Assembly (NCBI RefSeq): GCF_010728325.1
Contig: NZ_AP022570.1
Span: 3,472,001-3,536,000 of the forward strand
From: Mycolicibacterium poriferae
Lineage (GTDB): Bacteria > Actinomycetota > Actinomycetes > Mycobacteriales > Mycobacteriaceae
Direction: 5' to 3'
Length of the DNA: 64,000 nt
Each line of letters begins with the position of its first letter. The stretch's first letter is position 1. The notes beneath the pieces were generated by a model that had not been told where the DNA came from, ran no database searches, and saw only the letters and a program-made list of their open reading frames with translations. The translations under genes were made by a program, and so were the position numbers. Of the stretch, positions 39,248-53,000 are shown one piece after another.

Positions 39248-42200
39248 CTGAGATGACCCAAGCCTCTTCAGCGTCGCCCGCCACACCGGACCGCCGGGCG
39301 ATCATCACCGAGGCGCTGCGCAAGATCGACGATCTGACCGCACGACTGGCGGAAGCCGAGAAGGCCGAGACCGAGCCGATCGCCGTCGTCGGCATCGGCT
39401 GCCGATTGCCCGGCGGGGTCGACAACTCCGACGACTTCTGGAAGCTGTTGTGCGACGGCGAGAGCGGAGTGATCAGGGTGCCCGCCGACCGGTGGGACGC
39501 CGACGAGTTCTATTCCCCCGATCACAGCGTGCCGGGCACCATCTGCAACCGCGAGGGCGGATTCCTCACGTCCTGGCAGCCCGACGAGTTCGACGCCGAG
39601 TTCTTCGCCATCGCGCCGCGTGAGGCGGCCGCCATGGACCCCCAGCAGCGGCTGCTCCTGGAAGTGTCCTGGGAGGCGCTCGAGGACGCCGGCATCAACC
39701 CCCGCACCCTGCGCGGGTCGGCGACCGGCGTGTTCATCGGCATGACGACCAACGACTACTACCACTCGGTGGTCGGCACGTTGCGGCCCGAAGACATCGA
39801 CCCCTACATCCCGTTCGGCAACGCGCCGAACTTCGCGGCGGGCCGGTTGTCCTACTTCCTCGGCGTCCGCGGTCCGGCCGTGGTCAGCGACACCGCGTGC
39901 TCGTCGTCGCTGGTCTCCATCCACCTGGCCTGCCAGAGCCTGCGTCGCGGCGAGAGCGACCACGCCCTGGCCGCCGGGGTGAACCTGATCCTGAGCCCGG
40001 AGAACAACATCGCCTGTTCCCGGTGGGGCATGCTGGCGCCGGACGGCCGGTGCAAGACCTTCGACGCCGACGCCGACGGCTACGTCCGCAGCGAGGGCTG
40101 CGGGGTCGTGGTGCTCAAGCGCCTCTCCGACGCCCAGCGCGACGGGGACCGGGTGCTGGCGGTGGTCCGCGGCTCGGCGGTCAACCAGGACGGCGCCAGC
40201 AGCGGGCAGACCGTGCCCAACGGTCCCGCCCAGCAGGAGCTGATGCGCAAGGCGCTGCAGACCGCGCGGCTGGCACCGGCGGACATCGACTACATCGAGG
40301 CCCACGGCACCGGCACCGCACTGGGCGATCCGATCGAGCTCGACGCGCTGGCCGCGGTGTACGGCGACCGCGGCGCTTCGGCACCGCTGGTGCTGGGTTC
40401 GGTGAAAACCAACCTGGGCCATCTCGAGTCGGCGGCCGGGGTGACGGGCTTCATCAAAACCGTGCTCAGCGTCCAGCACGCGCACATTCCCCAGCAGCTG
40501 CACTTCCACTCCCTGACCCCGCAGGCGGGGGAGGGGGCGTCGCGATTCCGGATCGCGTCGGAGCCGCTGGACTGGCCCGCGGTCGAGCGGCCCCGCCGGG
40601 CCGCGGTGTCGTCGTTCGGCGTCAGCGGCACCAACGCGCACATCCTCGTCGAGCAGGCACCCGAACCCACCACCACCGAGGCGCAACCGGAACCGCCGGT
40701 GAGCACGCTGGTGGTCACCGGCAAGTCACCGGCGCGCATCGCGTCGCTGGCGGGGCGCCTGGCCGACTGGCTGCAGTCTCCGGACGGACAGGCCGCGACT
40801 CTGGCCGACGTCGCCGACACGCTCAACCATCGCCGCGCGCAGCATCCCCGCTTCGCCACGGTCGCCGCCGCCGACCGCGGGCAGGCGATCGCCGGGCTGC
40901 GCGCTCTCGCCGGCGGCTACCCGGCGCCGGGTGTGGTCGGCCCCAACGATCCGTCCATCGGCTCGGGCACGGTCTTCCTGTACTCGGGCCAGGGCTCGCA
41001 GTGGGCCGGCATGGGCAAGCGTCTGCTGGTCGACGAGCCCGCGTTCGCCGCAGCCGTCGACGAGCTCGAGGGCGACTTCGTCGCCCAGGTGGGCTTCTCG
41101 CTGCGCGACGTGCTGACCTCGGGGGAGACGGTCGAGGGCATCGACCGTATCCAGCCCGTACTGGTCGGCGTGCAGCTGGCGCTCACCGCGCTGTGGCGCT
41201 CCTACGGAATCGAACCCGACGCGGTGATCGGGCACTCGATGGGCGAGGTGACCGCGGCCGTGGTCGGCGGCGCGCTGAGTTCGGCCGACGGGCTGAAGGT
41301 GATCGCCACCCGCTCACGGCTGATGAAGCGCCTGTCCGGGCAGGGCGCGATGGCGCTGCTGGAACTCGATGCGGACGCCGCCGAGCAGTTGATCGCCGGA
41401 TATCCCGGCCTCACCGTCGCCGTCTACGCCTCGCCGAACCAGACCGTCATCGCCGGCCCCCCGGATCAGGTGGACGCCGCGATCGCGGTGGTCGACGCCC
41501 AGGACAGGCTGGCCCGCCGGGTCGACGTGGACGTGGCGTCACACCACCCCATCATCGATCCGATCCTCGGCGACCTCCGCGACGCACTCTCCGGTCTGTC
41601 CCCGCGCGAGCCGAGCATCCCCGTCATCGTCACCACCGACGGCCGACCCACCGACGGCACCTGCGTGTTCGACGCCGAACACTGGGTGGCCAACCTGCGC
41701 AACCCGGTCCGCTTCGCCCGCGCGGTGGCCACCGCGGGCGCAGAGAAGTCGTTGTTCGTCGAGGTGAGCCCGCATCCGCTGCTCGCACATGCGATCAAGG
41801 ACACCCTGCCCGAGGCGGGGCACCGCAGCATCGCGACGCTGCAGCGCGACGCCAACGACACCGTGACGTTCCGCACCCACCTCAACGCCGCGCACACCGC
41901 GCGGCCGCCCAGGCAACCGCAGCGCGGCGGCCCGCGGGTGCGGCTGCCGTTGACGCCGTGGCAGCACGCGCACCACTGGATCCACACCGCGAAGCCCGCC
42001 GACCAGCAGCGCCGCAGCGACCGGGACGTCGCCGCGCTGGCCGAGGGGGAGAAGCACGACTGGTTCCATCAGTTGAGTTGGCCGGTCAGCGATCTCGCCG
42101 CGGGCCGTGCCGACGGGCCGTGGCTCGTGGTGGCCGATGCCGCCGAGGCGCTGGCGGAGCTGCTCGGCCAGGGGTCGCGCGCGCTCCCGCTGACCGCGCT

Positions 42201-44679
42201 GGACGCCGGTGCTGACGACTCGGCGCTGCGCGCCGCGCTCGAGGGCGCGGCTCACGTGGTCTATGCGCCGGCCACTCCGGCGGGCCGTTTCGATGCCGCG
42301 GGCGCCTATCAGGTGTTCGGCCAGCTGCGCCGCCTGGTCGTCGCGCTGGCCGGCATGTCCGGCGTACCCCGGCTGTATGTGGCCACCCGCAACGCCCAGC
42401 CCGTCGCCGAGACCGACCGCGCCAATCCGGCGCACGCGGCGCTGTGGGGACAGGGCCGCACGCTGGCGCTCGAGCATCCCGAGTTCTGGGGCGGGCTCAT
42501 CGACGTCGACGAGACGCTGCCCGCGGAACTGCTTGCGGCCTATCTGCTTTCCGAAGCCGCCCACACCGGGGGCGACGACCAGGCCGTCTACCGCGCCGGT
42601 GAGCGGCGGGTGCCGCGACTCGAGCCGCGGCCGTTGCCCGCGGTGCCCCTGACCCGGTTGGAGCGCGACACCAGCCACCTGGTGATCGGTGCGACCGGCA
42701 ACGTGGGCCCGTATCTGATCCGCCAGCTGGCCGAGATGGGTGCCGCCACCGTGGTGGCGGTGTCGCGGCGCGGCGGGGGCGCGCTCACCGAGCTCGCCGA
42801 CGAACTCGCGTCGCGCGGAACGACGTTGGTCGAGGTGGCCGCCGATGCCGCCGACGAGGCGTCAATGGCGACCGTGTTCGACCGCTTCGGCGCCGATCTG
42901 CCGCCGCTGGAAGGCATCTACCTGGCGTCGCTGGCGGGCGGCGAGGCGTTGCTGAGCGAGATGACCGACGACGACGTCACGCCGATGTTCCGCGCGAAGG
43001 TCGACTCGGCAGCGGTGCTGCACAAACTGTCGCTGACCACGCCGGTGCGTCGGTTCGTGCTGTTCTCGTCGATCACCGGCCTGCTGGGCTCTCGCGCGGT
43101 GGCGCATTACACCGCGGCCAATGCGTTCGCCGATGCGTTCGCCTACGCCCGCCGCACGCTGGGTCTGCCCGCCACGGTCGTGGACTGGGGGCTGTGGAAG
43201 TCGTGGGCGGATGCGCAGCCGCAGATGAAGGCGGCGGGTCTGGAGCCCATGCCGAACGACGTGGCGATCCGGATGCTGCCGGCGGTGTTGAGCCCGGATG
43301 CACCCGCGCAGGCCGTGGTGGCCGGCGCCGACTGGACGCGGCTGGCCGACGCCTACCGGATGCGTGCGGCGGTGAAGGTGCTCGACCATCTGCTGGCCGC
43401 TCCCGGTGATGGGGTGAATCTGGATTCCGTGCCCGCCCCGGCGTGGGGAACGGTGCTGGGCGAGAAGGTCGACGGCACCGGCCACGACCACGTGTGGCGG
43501 GCGCGCCTGCTGCCCGACGAGCGGCCCTACCCGGTCGCGCACCGGGTGCGCGGCGTCGAGGTCGTACCCGTTTCGGTTCTGCTCCAGACCCTTTCGTCAG
43601 CTGCCGAGCAGTTGGACGGCTCCGCCGTCGGTGACGTGCGGTTCGAGTACCCGATCATCGCTGACCAGCCCAAGGTCATCCACGTGGTGGCCGACGGCGC
43701 GACCCTGACCGTGTGGTCGAGCGCCGGCCCGGACACCGCCGAGCAGCGCTGGACCCGCCATGCCGGCGCCGTGCTCACCGAAGCGGCGACCGCCGCCCCG
43801 CAGGGCGATCAGAGCCCGCTCGACCGACAGCTGTTCGACGCCGCCGCCATCGCCGAGATGCAGCGGGCGTGGGGCGTGGAGGGCCAGCCGTTCGCCTGGA
43901 CGGTGACCGGGTGCGCCGCCACGGTGGACGGTGCGCGGGCCGAGGTGCAGCTGCCCGAGGACACCGAGTCGCCGGCGGCGGCGCTGGTGGACGCCGCGGT
44001 GCACGTCGCACGGCTGGCCGATGCCGACAACCCGGCGCTGCTGTTGCCTGCGGGGGCGGAGAGCCTCGCGGTGGCCGCCGCGCCAGGCGTCCACGGCGTG
44101 GTCGAGGTGTACCGGCGCAGCCGGGAGGACGGGGCCGGCCTGCTGGTCGACGTCCGCATCACCGGCACCGACGGCGCCACCTGGGTCGACATGCGCGGGT
44201 TGAACTACGCCCCGGTGGAGTCGGCCCCGGCCCCCGTGACCGACGAGACCGACTCGGCCGCGGCCGAATTCATCGACTGGTCGACCATGACCGCCGCACA
44301 GACCGTGGCCGAGCTGCAGGTCCGGCTGCGGGCGGTGCTGGCCCGCGAACTGGGCATGCCGGAGGATGCGGTCGACGTCGACCAGCCCTTCCCCGAGTTG
44401 GGCCTGGATTCGATGATGGCGATGAACCTGCTGCGCGATGCCAAACAGCTGGTTCGGATCGACCTGTCGGCGACCATGCTCTGGAACAACCCGTCCATCT
44501 CGAAGCTGTCGGCGTTCGTCGCCGAGCTCCTGGCGCCGATGCAGCAGGCCGCGCCCGAGCCCGAGGCCGACGACTCGGAGGAGGGCGCCGAGGAGTTCAG
44601 CGTCCTCGACGAGCTCTTCGACAGCATCGAATCTTCTTCCGTGGAATCGGCGAATGCCGGTAGTGAGGGCGCAATCTGA
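39244..44679 (+). CDS. Type I PKS3, mosaic with unusual order KS-AT-KR-DH-ACP
   Basis: An 1811-residue PKS. The N-terminal helix ([21 protein letters not shown]) and KS (Cys near 213 in [15 protein letters not shown] near 349) are PpsC-like. AT: GHSMGEV near 662, VASH motif. KR follows directly: [11 protein letters not shown] near 1145, catalytic Y-T-A-A-N near 1290, close to the KR of PKS2. Only then comes a DH-like domain with [10 protein letters not shown] near 1432 and VDAAVH near 1581, homologous to the DH of PKS1, and the ACP ([10 protein letters not shown] near 1719). KR before DH is not the usual order. No ER. The tail [12 protein letters not shown] resembles PKS1. Start: TTG 39244 with GGAAAG six bases upstream and a TTGA overlap; ATG 39253 is possible. 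Confidence 0.88.
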
Positions 44680-47600
44680 TGAAGACGACCTTCGACAGGA
44701 TCTCGGCGATGTCGGCCGAGCAGCGCGACAAGCTGGCCGAACAGTTCGAGAAGGCCTCCCGCGTCGCCGGCGCCGAACCGATCGCCGTGGTCGGTATCGG
44801 CTGCCGTTTTCCCGGGGGAGTGAGCGGGCCGGACAGCTACTGGGATTTCCTGGAGAAGGGCACCGACGCGATCCGCGAGGTTCCCGCCGACCGTTGGGAC
44901 GCCGAGGCGTTCTACGATCCCGATCCGATGGCACCGGGCCGGATGCCCACCAAGTGGGGCGCCTACCTGGAGGACATCTCCGGCTTCGACGCCGAGTTCT
45001 TCGGTATCACGCCGCGTGAGGCCGCGGCGATGGATCCCCAGCAGCGGGTGCTGCTCGAGGTGGCCTACGAGGCGCTGGAGAACGCCGGGCTGGCACCCGA
45101 CGCGGTCGGCGAAGTCCGGGGCGCGGTGATGATGGGCGTGTACTACAACGAGTACCAGAGCGCGTCGGCCGGCAACCCCGACACCATCGACGCGTACTCG
45201 GCCACCGGCAACGCCCACAGCGTCACGGTCGGCCGGATCGCCTACCTGCTGGGCCTCAAGGGTCCGGCCGTCGCGGTCGACACCGCATGCTCGTCGTCGC
45301 TGGTCTCCATCCACCTGGCCTGCCAGAGCCTGCGGATGCGGGAGAGCGACCTCGCCCTGGCCGGCGGCGTGAGCTTGTCCCTGCGCCCGGAAACCCAACT
45401 CGCACTGGCCAAGTGGGGGATGCTCTCACCCAACGGCAAGTGTTTCGCGTTCGACTCCCGCGCCGACGGGTTCGTCCGCGGCGAGGGCGCCGGCGTCGTC
45501 GTCCTCAAACGCCTGACCGACGCCGTGCGCGACGGTGACCGGGTACTGGGCGTCGTCCGCGGCTCGGCAGTGAACCAGGACGGCCGTTCCAACGGCCTGA
45601 CCGCCCCCAACGCCCCGTCGCAGCGGGACGTGATGACCCGCGCGCTGCGCTCGGCCGACGTCGCCGCCGGGACCGTGAGCTACGTCGAAACCCACGGCAC
45701 CGGAACGGGTCTGGGTGACCCGATCGAGTTCGACGCGCTGGCCGCCGTCTACGGCAAGGGCGAGACTCCCTGCGCTCTCGGCGCGGTCAAGACCAACATG
45801 GGTCACCTCGAAGCCGCGGCCGGCATCGCCGGGTTCATCAAGACCGTCCTGACCCTGCAGCACGGCACGATCGCGCCGAACCGCAACTTCGAGAAGTGGA
45901 ATCCGAGCATCGACGCGTCGGGCACCCGGCTGTTCGTGCCCACGCAGGCCGGTCAGTGGCCGCAGACCGAGCACCCGCGCCGCGCGGCGGTGTCGTCGTT
46001 CGGCATGGGTGGCACCAATGCCCACATCGTGCTGGAGCAGGGCCCGGAAACAGTTCCTGCACAACAGGGTTCGGGGCCGAAGGTGACCACCCTGGTCGTG
46101 TCCGGCAAGACCCCGGCCCGCATCGCGGCCTCGGCCCGGGTGCTGGCGGACTGGCTCGACGGTGAGGGCGCCGACGTGCCACTGGGTGACGTCGCGTTCA
46201 CCCTCAACCACCACCGCAGCCGCCACCACAGCATCGCCACGGTGTCCGCCCGCGACCACGCCGAGGCCGTCGCCGGGCTGCGTGCCGTGGCGGCCGGCCA
46301 GCCCGGACCCGGCGTGGTCGGCGTCCACGACGCGAAACCCGGTGCGGGAACGGTGTTCCTGTACTCCGGCCAGGGCGCGCAGTGGGCCGGTATGGGCAAG
46401 GCGCTGCTGGCTGAGGAGCCGGCCTTCGCCACAGCCGTCGACGAGCTCGAGCCCGCGTTCCTCGACAAGGTCGGCTTCTCGCTGCGCCAGACGCTGGAAG
46501 CCGGCGAGCCCGTCGTCGGCATCGACCGCATCCAGCCCGTGCTGGTGGGGATGCAGCTGGCGCTGACCGCGCTGTGGCGCTCGTACGGCGTCGAGCCTGA
46601 TGCGGTGATCGGCCACTCGATGGGAGAGGCGACCGCGGCGGTGGTGGCCGGTGTGCTCACCCCGGCCGAGGGATTGGACGTCATCGCCACGCGGACGCGG
46701 CTGATGAAGCGGCTGTCCGGCCAGGGTGCGATGGCGCTGCTGGAACTCGACGCCGCCGCGACGGAGAAGCTCATCGCCGACCGTCCCGAGGTGACCATCG
46801 CGGTCTACGCGTCGCCGAAGCAGTCGGTGATCGCGGGCCCGCCGGCACAGGTCGACGAACTCATCGCCCTCGTCGACGCGCAGGGCAAGCTCGCCCGTCG
46901 TGTCGAGGTGGACGTCGCGTCGCACCATCCGACGATCGACCCGGTGCTGCCGGAGCTGCGGGAGGCGCTGGCCTATCTGCGCCCGGCCGCGCCGAAGATC
47001 CCGCTGGTCTCGACCGTGGCCTACGCCGGTTCGGAACCGCTGTACAGCGCGGACTACTGGGCGGCCAACCTGCGCAATCCGGTGCGTTTCAGCCAGGCGG
47101 TGCACGAGGCCGGCGCCGATCACGCCAATTTCATCGAGATCAGCCCCCATCCGCTGCTGACGCACGCGATCAGCGACACCCTCGCCGCGCAGCCCACCAG
47201 CCGCAGCTTCCACGTGGGCGCGACGGTCAACCGCGACCATCCGGAGACCGTGGCGTTCCACGCTCAGCTCGCGGCGGTCCGGCCGCCCGCGGTGAAGCTG
47301 CCCGACGGCGCCGCCGGCGCACACCTGGCCGACGTGCCGCCCACCGCGTGGCAGCACGAGCCCTACTGGATGGCCGACCGTTCGACCGGGCGCGAGTTCT
47401 ACGGTGCGCATCCGCTGCTCGGGATGCATGTGGAGCTTCCGTCGGGCAACGGACACGTCTGGCAGTCCGACGTCGGCCTGGATCCGCATCCGTGGCTGGG
47501 GGACCACCTGGTCCACGGGCTGCCGGTGATGCCGGGCGCCGGCTTCGCCGAGATCGTGCTCGCCGCCGGCTGCGAGGCGCTGGGCCGTCCCGCCGACGCC

Positions 47601-50072
47601 GTCGAGGCCGAGGTGGCGGTCGAGCAGATGCTGCCGCTGGACCAGCACACGAAGCTGACCACTCAGCTGAGCACTGCCGAGGACGGGTCGCTGCGCGTCG
47701 AGGTGCACTCGCGCTCGGATGCCGGCACCTGGACCCGCCACGCGGTCGGCACCGTGCGCGCGGCCGAACCGGCCACCCCGGCCCGCCTCGGCGCCGGCCC
47801 GCAGGGCAGCGTGATCTCGCCGGCCGATTTCTACACCGCGGTGCGCCGCACCGGCGCGCACCATGCCCAGGCGTTCGCCGCGCTGACCCGCATCGTGCGG
47901 GCGACCGATTCGGCCGACACCGAGATCGTGCTGCCCGACGAGGCGACGCCGCACCGCGGCATGATCCTGCATCCGGTGATGCTCGACGCCGCGCTGCAGG
48001 GTCTGGCGGCCGCGATGAGTGACGCCACGCTGGCCGAGGCCACCGATGTGACGTTCCTGCCGGTCGGGTTCGAGTCGATCCGGGTGTTCGGCGAGGTGGG
48101 TCGGCGCGCCAAGTGCCGTGCCGAGCTGCTCGGTGTCCGGGAGGACAGCGGGGACGCGCAGGGCCGGGTCACGCTCACCGACGAGACGGGCGCGGTGCTC
48201 GCCCGTGTGGACGGCGTTCAACTCAAGCGCATCCAGCGGCGCACCGTCCCGTTGCCGTTGTCGCAGAAGATCTTCGACACGCGCTGGGCGGAGTCGTCGG
48301 CGCCGGCGGCGGGGTCGCCCACCGGCAGCTGGCTGGTGCTGGCCGACGGTGCGGCGGCCCTGGCCACCGCCACCGACTTCGCCGACCGCTTCGGCGGGCC
48401 GCAGCGGAAGGTGGTCACCGCCGATCTGGCCGACGACGCCGCGGTGCGGGACGGATTCGAGGCCGCGACGTCGGCGGCGGACCTGCCGCCTGCCGGGGTC
48501 GTCGTGGTCATGGACCATCGCGCCTTCGACGGCACCGATGCCGAGGGCGCGCTGGCCCACACCCGCGACGTGCTCTGGCGGATCGCCGGCACGGTGCGCA
48601 CGCTGGTGGGCAGCTGGCACGGCAAGCCGCCCCGGGTGTGGCTGGTCAGCCGCGGCGGCCTGGTGGTCACCCCCGGCGACGCCGCGAACCCGGGCGTCAG
48701 CAGCATGAACGCGCTGGTGCGCGTCCTGGCCTACGAGCACCCGGACCTGCGGGTGACGCTGGTCGACACCGGCGCCGACACCGATGCGGTGACGCCGCTG
48801 ATCACCGAGATCGACGCCGACGGCACCGACGACGTCGTCGCCTGGCGGGCCGGTAGCCGGTACGTCGAGCGTCTGTCCCGTGCCACGCTGCCGGCCGCGC
48901 CGGGCCGGCTGGTCGTTCGCGCCGACGGCTCCTACGTCGTCACCGGCGCGTTGGGCGGCGTCGGCATGGCCGTCGTGCGCTGGTTGGTCGACAACGGCGC
49001 CGGGCGCCTGGTACTCAACGGTCGCAGCGCGGCCTCGGCCGAGGTGCAGGCAACGCTCGACGAGCTGTCGGGGCGCGCCGAGATCGTCACGGTGCTCGGC
49101 GACATCACCGCGCCGGGCGTCGCCGAACGGCTCGTCGCCGCCGCCGAGGAAACCGGTAAGCCGCTGCGCGGGGTGATCCACTCCGCCGCGGTGCTCGACG
49201 ATGAGCTGGTCGTCGGGCTCACCCGGGAGAGCCTCGAGCGGATCTGGGCACCCAAGGCCGGCGGGGCGTGGCGGCTGCACGAGGTCACCGCCGACAAGGA
49301 GCTGGACTTCTGGGTTGGCTTCTCGTCGGTGGCCGCGCTGCTCGGCTCGCCCGGACAGGCGGCGTATGCGTGCGCGAACGCCTGGCTGGATGCCTTGGTC
49401 GCGTGGCGGCGGGCTGCCGGGCTGCCTGCCACCACGATCGACTGGGGCCAGTGGGCCGAGGTCGGCCTGGCCAGCTCGCTGCGGTTCTCGGTGCTGGACC
49501 CGATCACGCCGGACGAAGGCGTCGACGCGCTCGGCGGCGTGTTGGCCGCGGGCCTGACCCGCGTCGGGGTGGCCCGGCTCCGGCTGGACCGCGCCGCGGC
49601 GGCCTTCCCGGAGATCAACCAGATCGGGTTCTTCGCCGACCTGGTCGGGGAGCTGGACGTCGACGACGCCGACGAGGACTGGGCCGGACCGGAAGCGCTC
49701 AAGGAGATGGACGCCGCGGAGGTCAACCGCGTGGTGCTGGCGCGGCTGCGCCGCCGCATCGCGGCCATCATGGGCTACTCCGACGAGAGCGCGGTGGACA
49801 TTGCGCGGCCGCTCACCGAGATCGGGCTCGACTCGCTGATGGCGGTGCGCATGCGCAACACCATCCGGGGCGACTTCGGTGTCGAGCCGCCGGTTGCCCT
49901 GCTGCTGCAGGGCGCCAATCTGGCCGACGTGGCGCTGGATCTGATCCGCCAGCTCGGACTCGAGGAGCAGGAGTCCGCCGAACGCCCCAACGCCCTGCGG
50001 GACCGGGCGCAGCAGCGCGCCGCAGCGCGTCAACGAGCCGCATCGCGGCGGAAAGTGGGACCACGATCGTGA
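44679..50072 (+). CDS. ppsD: Type I PKS4, PpsB-like front and PpsD-like back: KS-AT-DH-KR-ACP
   Basis: A 1797-residue PKS. The N-terminal docking helix ([20 protein letters not shown]) and KS (DTACSSSL near 201, ETHGTGT near 338, [12 protein letters not shown]) recall PpsB. AT: GHSMGEA near 645, VASH motif. [19 protein letters not shown] near 943 and LDAALQ near 1103. [14 protein letters not shown] near 1418, catalytic Y-A-C-A-N near 1564. [14 protein letters not shown] near 1718. From DH on, including the basic tail [15 protein letters not shown], it recalls PpsD. No ER lies between DH and KR. The junction with PKS3 is TGATG and with PKS5 GTGA. It should receive chains from PKS3 and, by tail similarity, from PKS1, and pass them to PKS5. 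Confidence 0.9.
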   Translation: MKTTFDRISAMSAEQRDKLAEQFEKASRVAGAEPIAVVGIGCRFPGGVSGPDSYWDFLEKGTDAIREVPADRWDAEAFYDPDPMAPGRMPTKWGAYLEDISGFDAEFFGITPREAAAMDPQQRVLLEVAYEALENAGLAPDAVGEVRGAVMMGVYYNEYQSASAGNPDTIDAYSATGNAHSVTVGRIAYLLGLKGPAVAVDTACSSSLVSIHLACQSLRMRESDLALAGGVSLSLRPETQLALAKWGMLSPNGKCFAFDSRADGFVRGEGAGVVVLKRLTDAVRDGDRVLGVVRGSAVNQDGRSNGLTAPNAPSQRDVMTRALRSADVAAGTVSYVETHGTGTGLGDPIEFDALAAVYGKGETPCALGAVKTNMGHLEAAAGIAGFIKTVLTLQHGTIAPNRNFEKWNPSIDASGTRLFVPTQAGQWPQTEHPRRAAVSSFGMGGTNAHIVLEQGPETVPAQQGSGPKVTTLVVSGKTPARIAASARVLADWLDGEGADVPLGDVAFTLNHHRSRHHSIATVSARDHAEAVAGLRAVAAGQPGPGVVGVHDAKPGAGTVFLYSGQGAQWAGMGKALLAEEPAFATAVDELEPAFLDKVGFSLRQTLEAGEPVVGIDRIQPVLVGMQLALTALWRSYGVEPDAVIGHSMGEATAAVVAGVLTPAEGLDVIATRTRLMKRLSGQGAMALLELDAAATEKLIADRPEVTIAVYASPKQSVIAGPPAQVDELIALVDAQGKLARRVEVDVASHHPTIDPVLPELREALAYLRPAAPKIPLVSTVAYAGSEPLYSADYWAANLRNPVRFSQAVHEAGADHANFIEISPHPLLTHAISDTLAAQPTSRSFHVGATVNRDHPETVAFHAQLAAVRPPAVKLPDGAAGAHLADVPPTAWQHEPYWMADRSTGREFYGAHPLLGMHVELPSGNGHVWQSDVGLDPHPWLGDHLVHGLPVMPGAGFAEIVLAAGCEALGRPADAVEAEVAVEQMLPLDQHTKLTTQLSTAEDGSLRVEVHSRSDAGTWTRHAVGTVRAAEPATPARLGAGPQGSVISPADFYTAVRRTGAHHAQAFAALTRIVRATDSADTEIVLPDEATPHRGMILHPVMLDAALQGLAAAMSDATLAEATDVTFLPVGFESIRVFGEVGRRAKCRAELLGVREDSGDAQGRVTLTDETGAVLARVDGVQLKRIQRRTVPLPLSQKIFDTRWAESSAPAAGSPTGSWLVLADGAAALATATDFADRFGGPQRKVVTADLADDAAVRDGFEAATSAADLPPAGVVVVMDHRAFDGTDAEGALAHTRDVLWRIAGTVRTLVGSWHGKPPRVWLVSRGGLVVTPGDAANPGVSSMNALVRVLAYEHPDLRVTLVDTGADTDAVTPLITEIDADGTDDVVAWRAGSRYVERLSRATLPAAPGRLVVRADGSYVVTGALGGVGMAVVRWLVDNGAGRLVLNGRSAASAEVQATLDELSGRAEIVTVLGDITAPGVAERLVAAAEETGKPLRGVIHSAAVLDDELVVGLTRESLERIWAPKAGGAWRLHEVTADKELDFWVGFSSVAALLGSPGQAAYACANAWLDALVAWRRAAGLPATTIDWGQWAEVGLASSLRFSVLDPITPDEGVDALGGVLAAGLTRVGVARLRLDRAAAAFPEINQIGFFADLVGELDVDDADEDWAGPEALKEMDAAEVNRVVLARLRRRIAAIMGYSDESAVDIARPLTEIGLDSLMAVRMRNTIRGDFGVEPPVALLLQGANLADVALDLIRQLGLEEQESAERPNALRDRAQQRAAARQRAASRRKVGPRS

Positions 50073-53000
50073 CCAGCAGTACCGGAGATTCGCGGACCGG
50101 GGACGTCCCCGACAATGCCATCGCCGTCATCGGCATGGCGGGGCGGTTCCCTGGCGCGGACTCGGTGTCGGCGTTCTGGCGCAACCTGCGCGACGGGGTC
50201 GAATCGATCGTCGATCTGTCCGAGCAGGAGCTGCTGGCCTCGGGCGTGACCGAGCGGACGCTGGCCAACAACTCCTACGTGCGCCGGGCCGCGCTGATGG
50301 CCGGTATCGAGGCCTTCGACGCCGAGTTCTTCGGCTTCACGCCCCACGCCGCCCGGACGCTGGACCCGCAGCATCGGCTGTTCCTGCAGTCGGTGTTCCA
50401 CGCGCTCGAGGACGCCGGCTACGACCCGGCCGATCTCGAGGCGACCGTCGGGGTCTTCGGAACCAGCTCGACCAGCGGGTACCTGCTGCACAACCTGATG
50501 TCCAACTACGACCCGGCGATGGTCATCGGGCAGGGCGCCAGCTTCGACATGGTCGCCCTGTCGCTGTCCAACGACAAGGACCATCTCGCCACCCGGGTGG
50601 CCCACCAGTTCAACTTCCGCGGCCCGGCCCTGTCGGTGGCGACGGCCTGCTCGTCGTCGCTGGTCGCGGTGCATCTGGCGTGCCAGTCGATCCTCAACGG
50701 CGAATGTGACATCGCACTGGCCGGCGGCTCGTCGATCCGCATCCCGAACCGGGTGGGCTACTGGTACGAGCAGGGCTCGATGGTGTCCCCGACCGGACAC
50801 TGCCGCCCGTTCGACGTGCGCTCCGACGGCACCATCTTCGGCAGCGGCGTCGGTGTGGTGGTCCTCAAGGCGCTCGAAGACGCCCTCGACGACGGCGACC
50901 ACATCCACGCGGTGATCCGCGGGTCGGCACTGAACAACGACGGCGCCACCAAGATGACCTACGCCGCGCCCAACGCGCTCGGGCAGGCCGAGGTCATCGC
51001 CGAGGCGCACGCCATCGCCGGAGTCGACGCGTCGAGCATCACCTACGTCGAGACCCATGGCACCGGCACCCCGCTGGGCGACCCGATCGAGGTCGAGGGC
51101 CTGCGCCAGGCGTTCGACCTGGCCGAGGAGATCCGCAGCGCGCCCTGCTATCTCGGCTCGGTCAAGTCCAACATCGGCCACCTCGAGACGGCGGCGGGCA
51201 TCGCCGGACTGATCAAGGCGATCCTGTGCCTGGAACATCGCGAGATCCCGGCCACGCTGCACTACAACAGCCCCAACCCCGAACTGCACATCGACCGCGG
51301 ACCCTTCCGGGTGCGGGGCGCGAACGGGCCCTGGGAGGCCGACGGGATACGCCGCGCCGGGGTCAGCTCGTTCGGCGTCGGCGGCACCAACGCCCACATC
51401 GTGCTGGAAGAGGCGCCCACCCGCCCGGCACCGCCCGCAACGCCCGGCCCGCAGGTGTTGCTGCTGTCGGCGCGCAGCCAGGAGGCGCTGGCCCAGGCGC
51501 GTGCCGACCTGGCCACCGATCTGGCCGGCGAGGACACGGTCAGCCTGCCCGACGCGGCCTACACGCTCACCCGGCGGCGCCGGGAGCCGGTCCGGTTGGC
51601 CGCCGTGGTGCACGACCAGCAGAACGCGGCGGCGGTGCTGGCGGCGGCCGAGACCGACAACGTGTTCATCGGCGACGCGGTCGCCGACCTGGACGAGTCC
51701 GCCGACGCCGGGCAGCGGGTCGCGTTCCTGTTCCCCGGGCAGGGGGCCCAGCACATCGCGATGGCCCGCGGACTGCACGAGAGCGAACCGCTGTTCGCCA
51801 GGCACTTCGACGAGTGCGCCACGGCGTTCAGCGACGAGATGGGCTACGACCTGCGCGCCGAGATCTTCGACGGCGTCGGGCGCAACCTCGAGCACACCGA
51901 CCGCGCCCAGCCCGCGCTGTTCACCGTCGAGTACGCGTTGGCCAAGCTGATCCAGTCCTACGGCGTGACACCGGCGATCATGGCCGGGCACAGCATCGGC
52001 GAATATCCGGCGGCCACCGTGGCCGGGGTGTTCGACCTCGACACCGCGGTCAAGGTGGTCTCGATGCGTGCGCGGCTCATGCACGCCGCGCCCCGCGGCG
52101 TCATGGTGGCCGTGCCGCTCAGCGTCGACGCCGTCGCCGAGCACCTGACCGGCGATGTCGACGTCGCCACGGTCAACGATCCGGGTAGCTGCGTCGTCGC
52201 CGGCAGCGAGGAGGCCATCCGCACCTTCCAAGCCGCGCTGGCCACGGCCGGAGTGGCCGCACGGCGCGTGCGCACCTCGCACGCCTTCCATTCCCGGCTG
52301 ATGGACCAGGTGGTGGCCGAGTTCACCGCGTTCATGTCCCGGATGACGCTGCACGAACCGCAGATCCCGTTGCTGTCCAACATCACCGGCACCACGATGT
52401 CGGGGGCCGAGGCGACCAACCCGGCCACCTGGGCGCGCCAGATCCGGGCCACCGTCCGCTTCGCCGACGAGCTGGGAGTGCTCCTCGCCGAGCCGAACCG
52501 CGTGCTCGTCGAGGTGGGACCGGGCGGCACGCTGACTTCGTCGGCGGGACGTCATCCCGCCTGGACCGACCGCCACCGCGCGGTTCGCCTCATGCGGCAC
52601 CAGGCCCAGAACCGGGGCGACCACGACACCTTCCTGCTGGCACTGGGCCAGCTGTGGGCCGCCGGCGTGCCGGTGGACTGGGAACGCATCTGGAACCGCA
52701 ACGCCACCGATCCGACCCAGCAGCGCAGCCTGGTGAGCCTGCCCGGCTATCCGTTCGCCAAGCAGCGGCACTGGGTCGAGCACAACCCGAAGGCGGCGTG
52801 GGGCTCGGCCGGCGCGACCGCCGGTCAGGGGGTCGCCGATTCGGTGGCCGGTGCGGCCGGCGCCGTCACCGCGGGCGGCAAGTCCACGGTGGAGATGTCC
52901 CTGCAGGGCATCTGGTCGCAGTGCCTGGGGCTGCCCGACATCGACCCCAACGCCAACTTCTTCGAGCTGGGCGGCGACTCGCTGATCGCGATCAGTGTCG

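Noticed and set aside
49268..50068. Upstream extension of the PKS5 frame
   Set aside because: Overlaps the KR and ACP coding part of PKS4; GTG 50069 has a ribosome site and begins the PpsE-like sequence.
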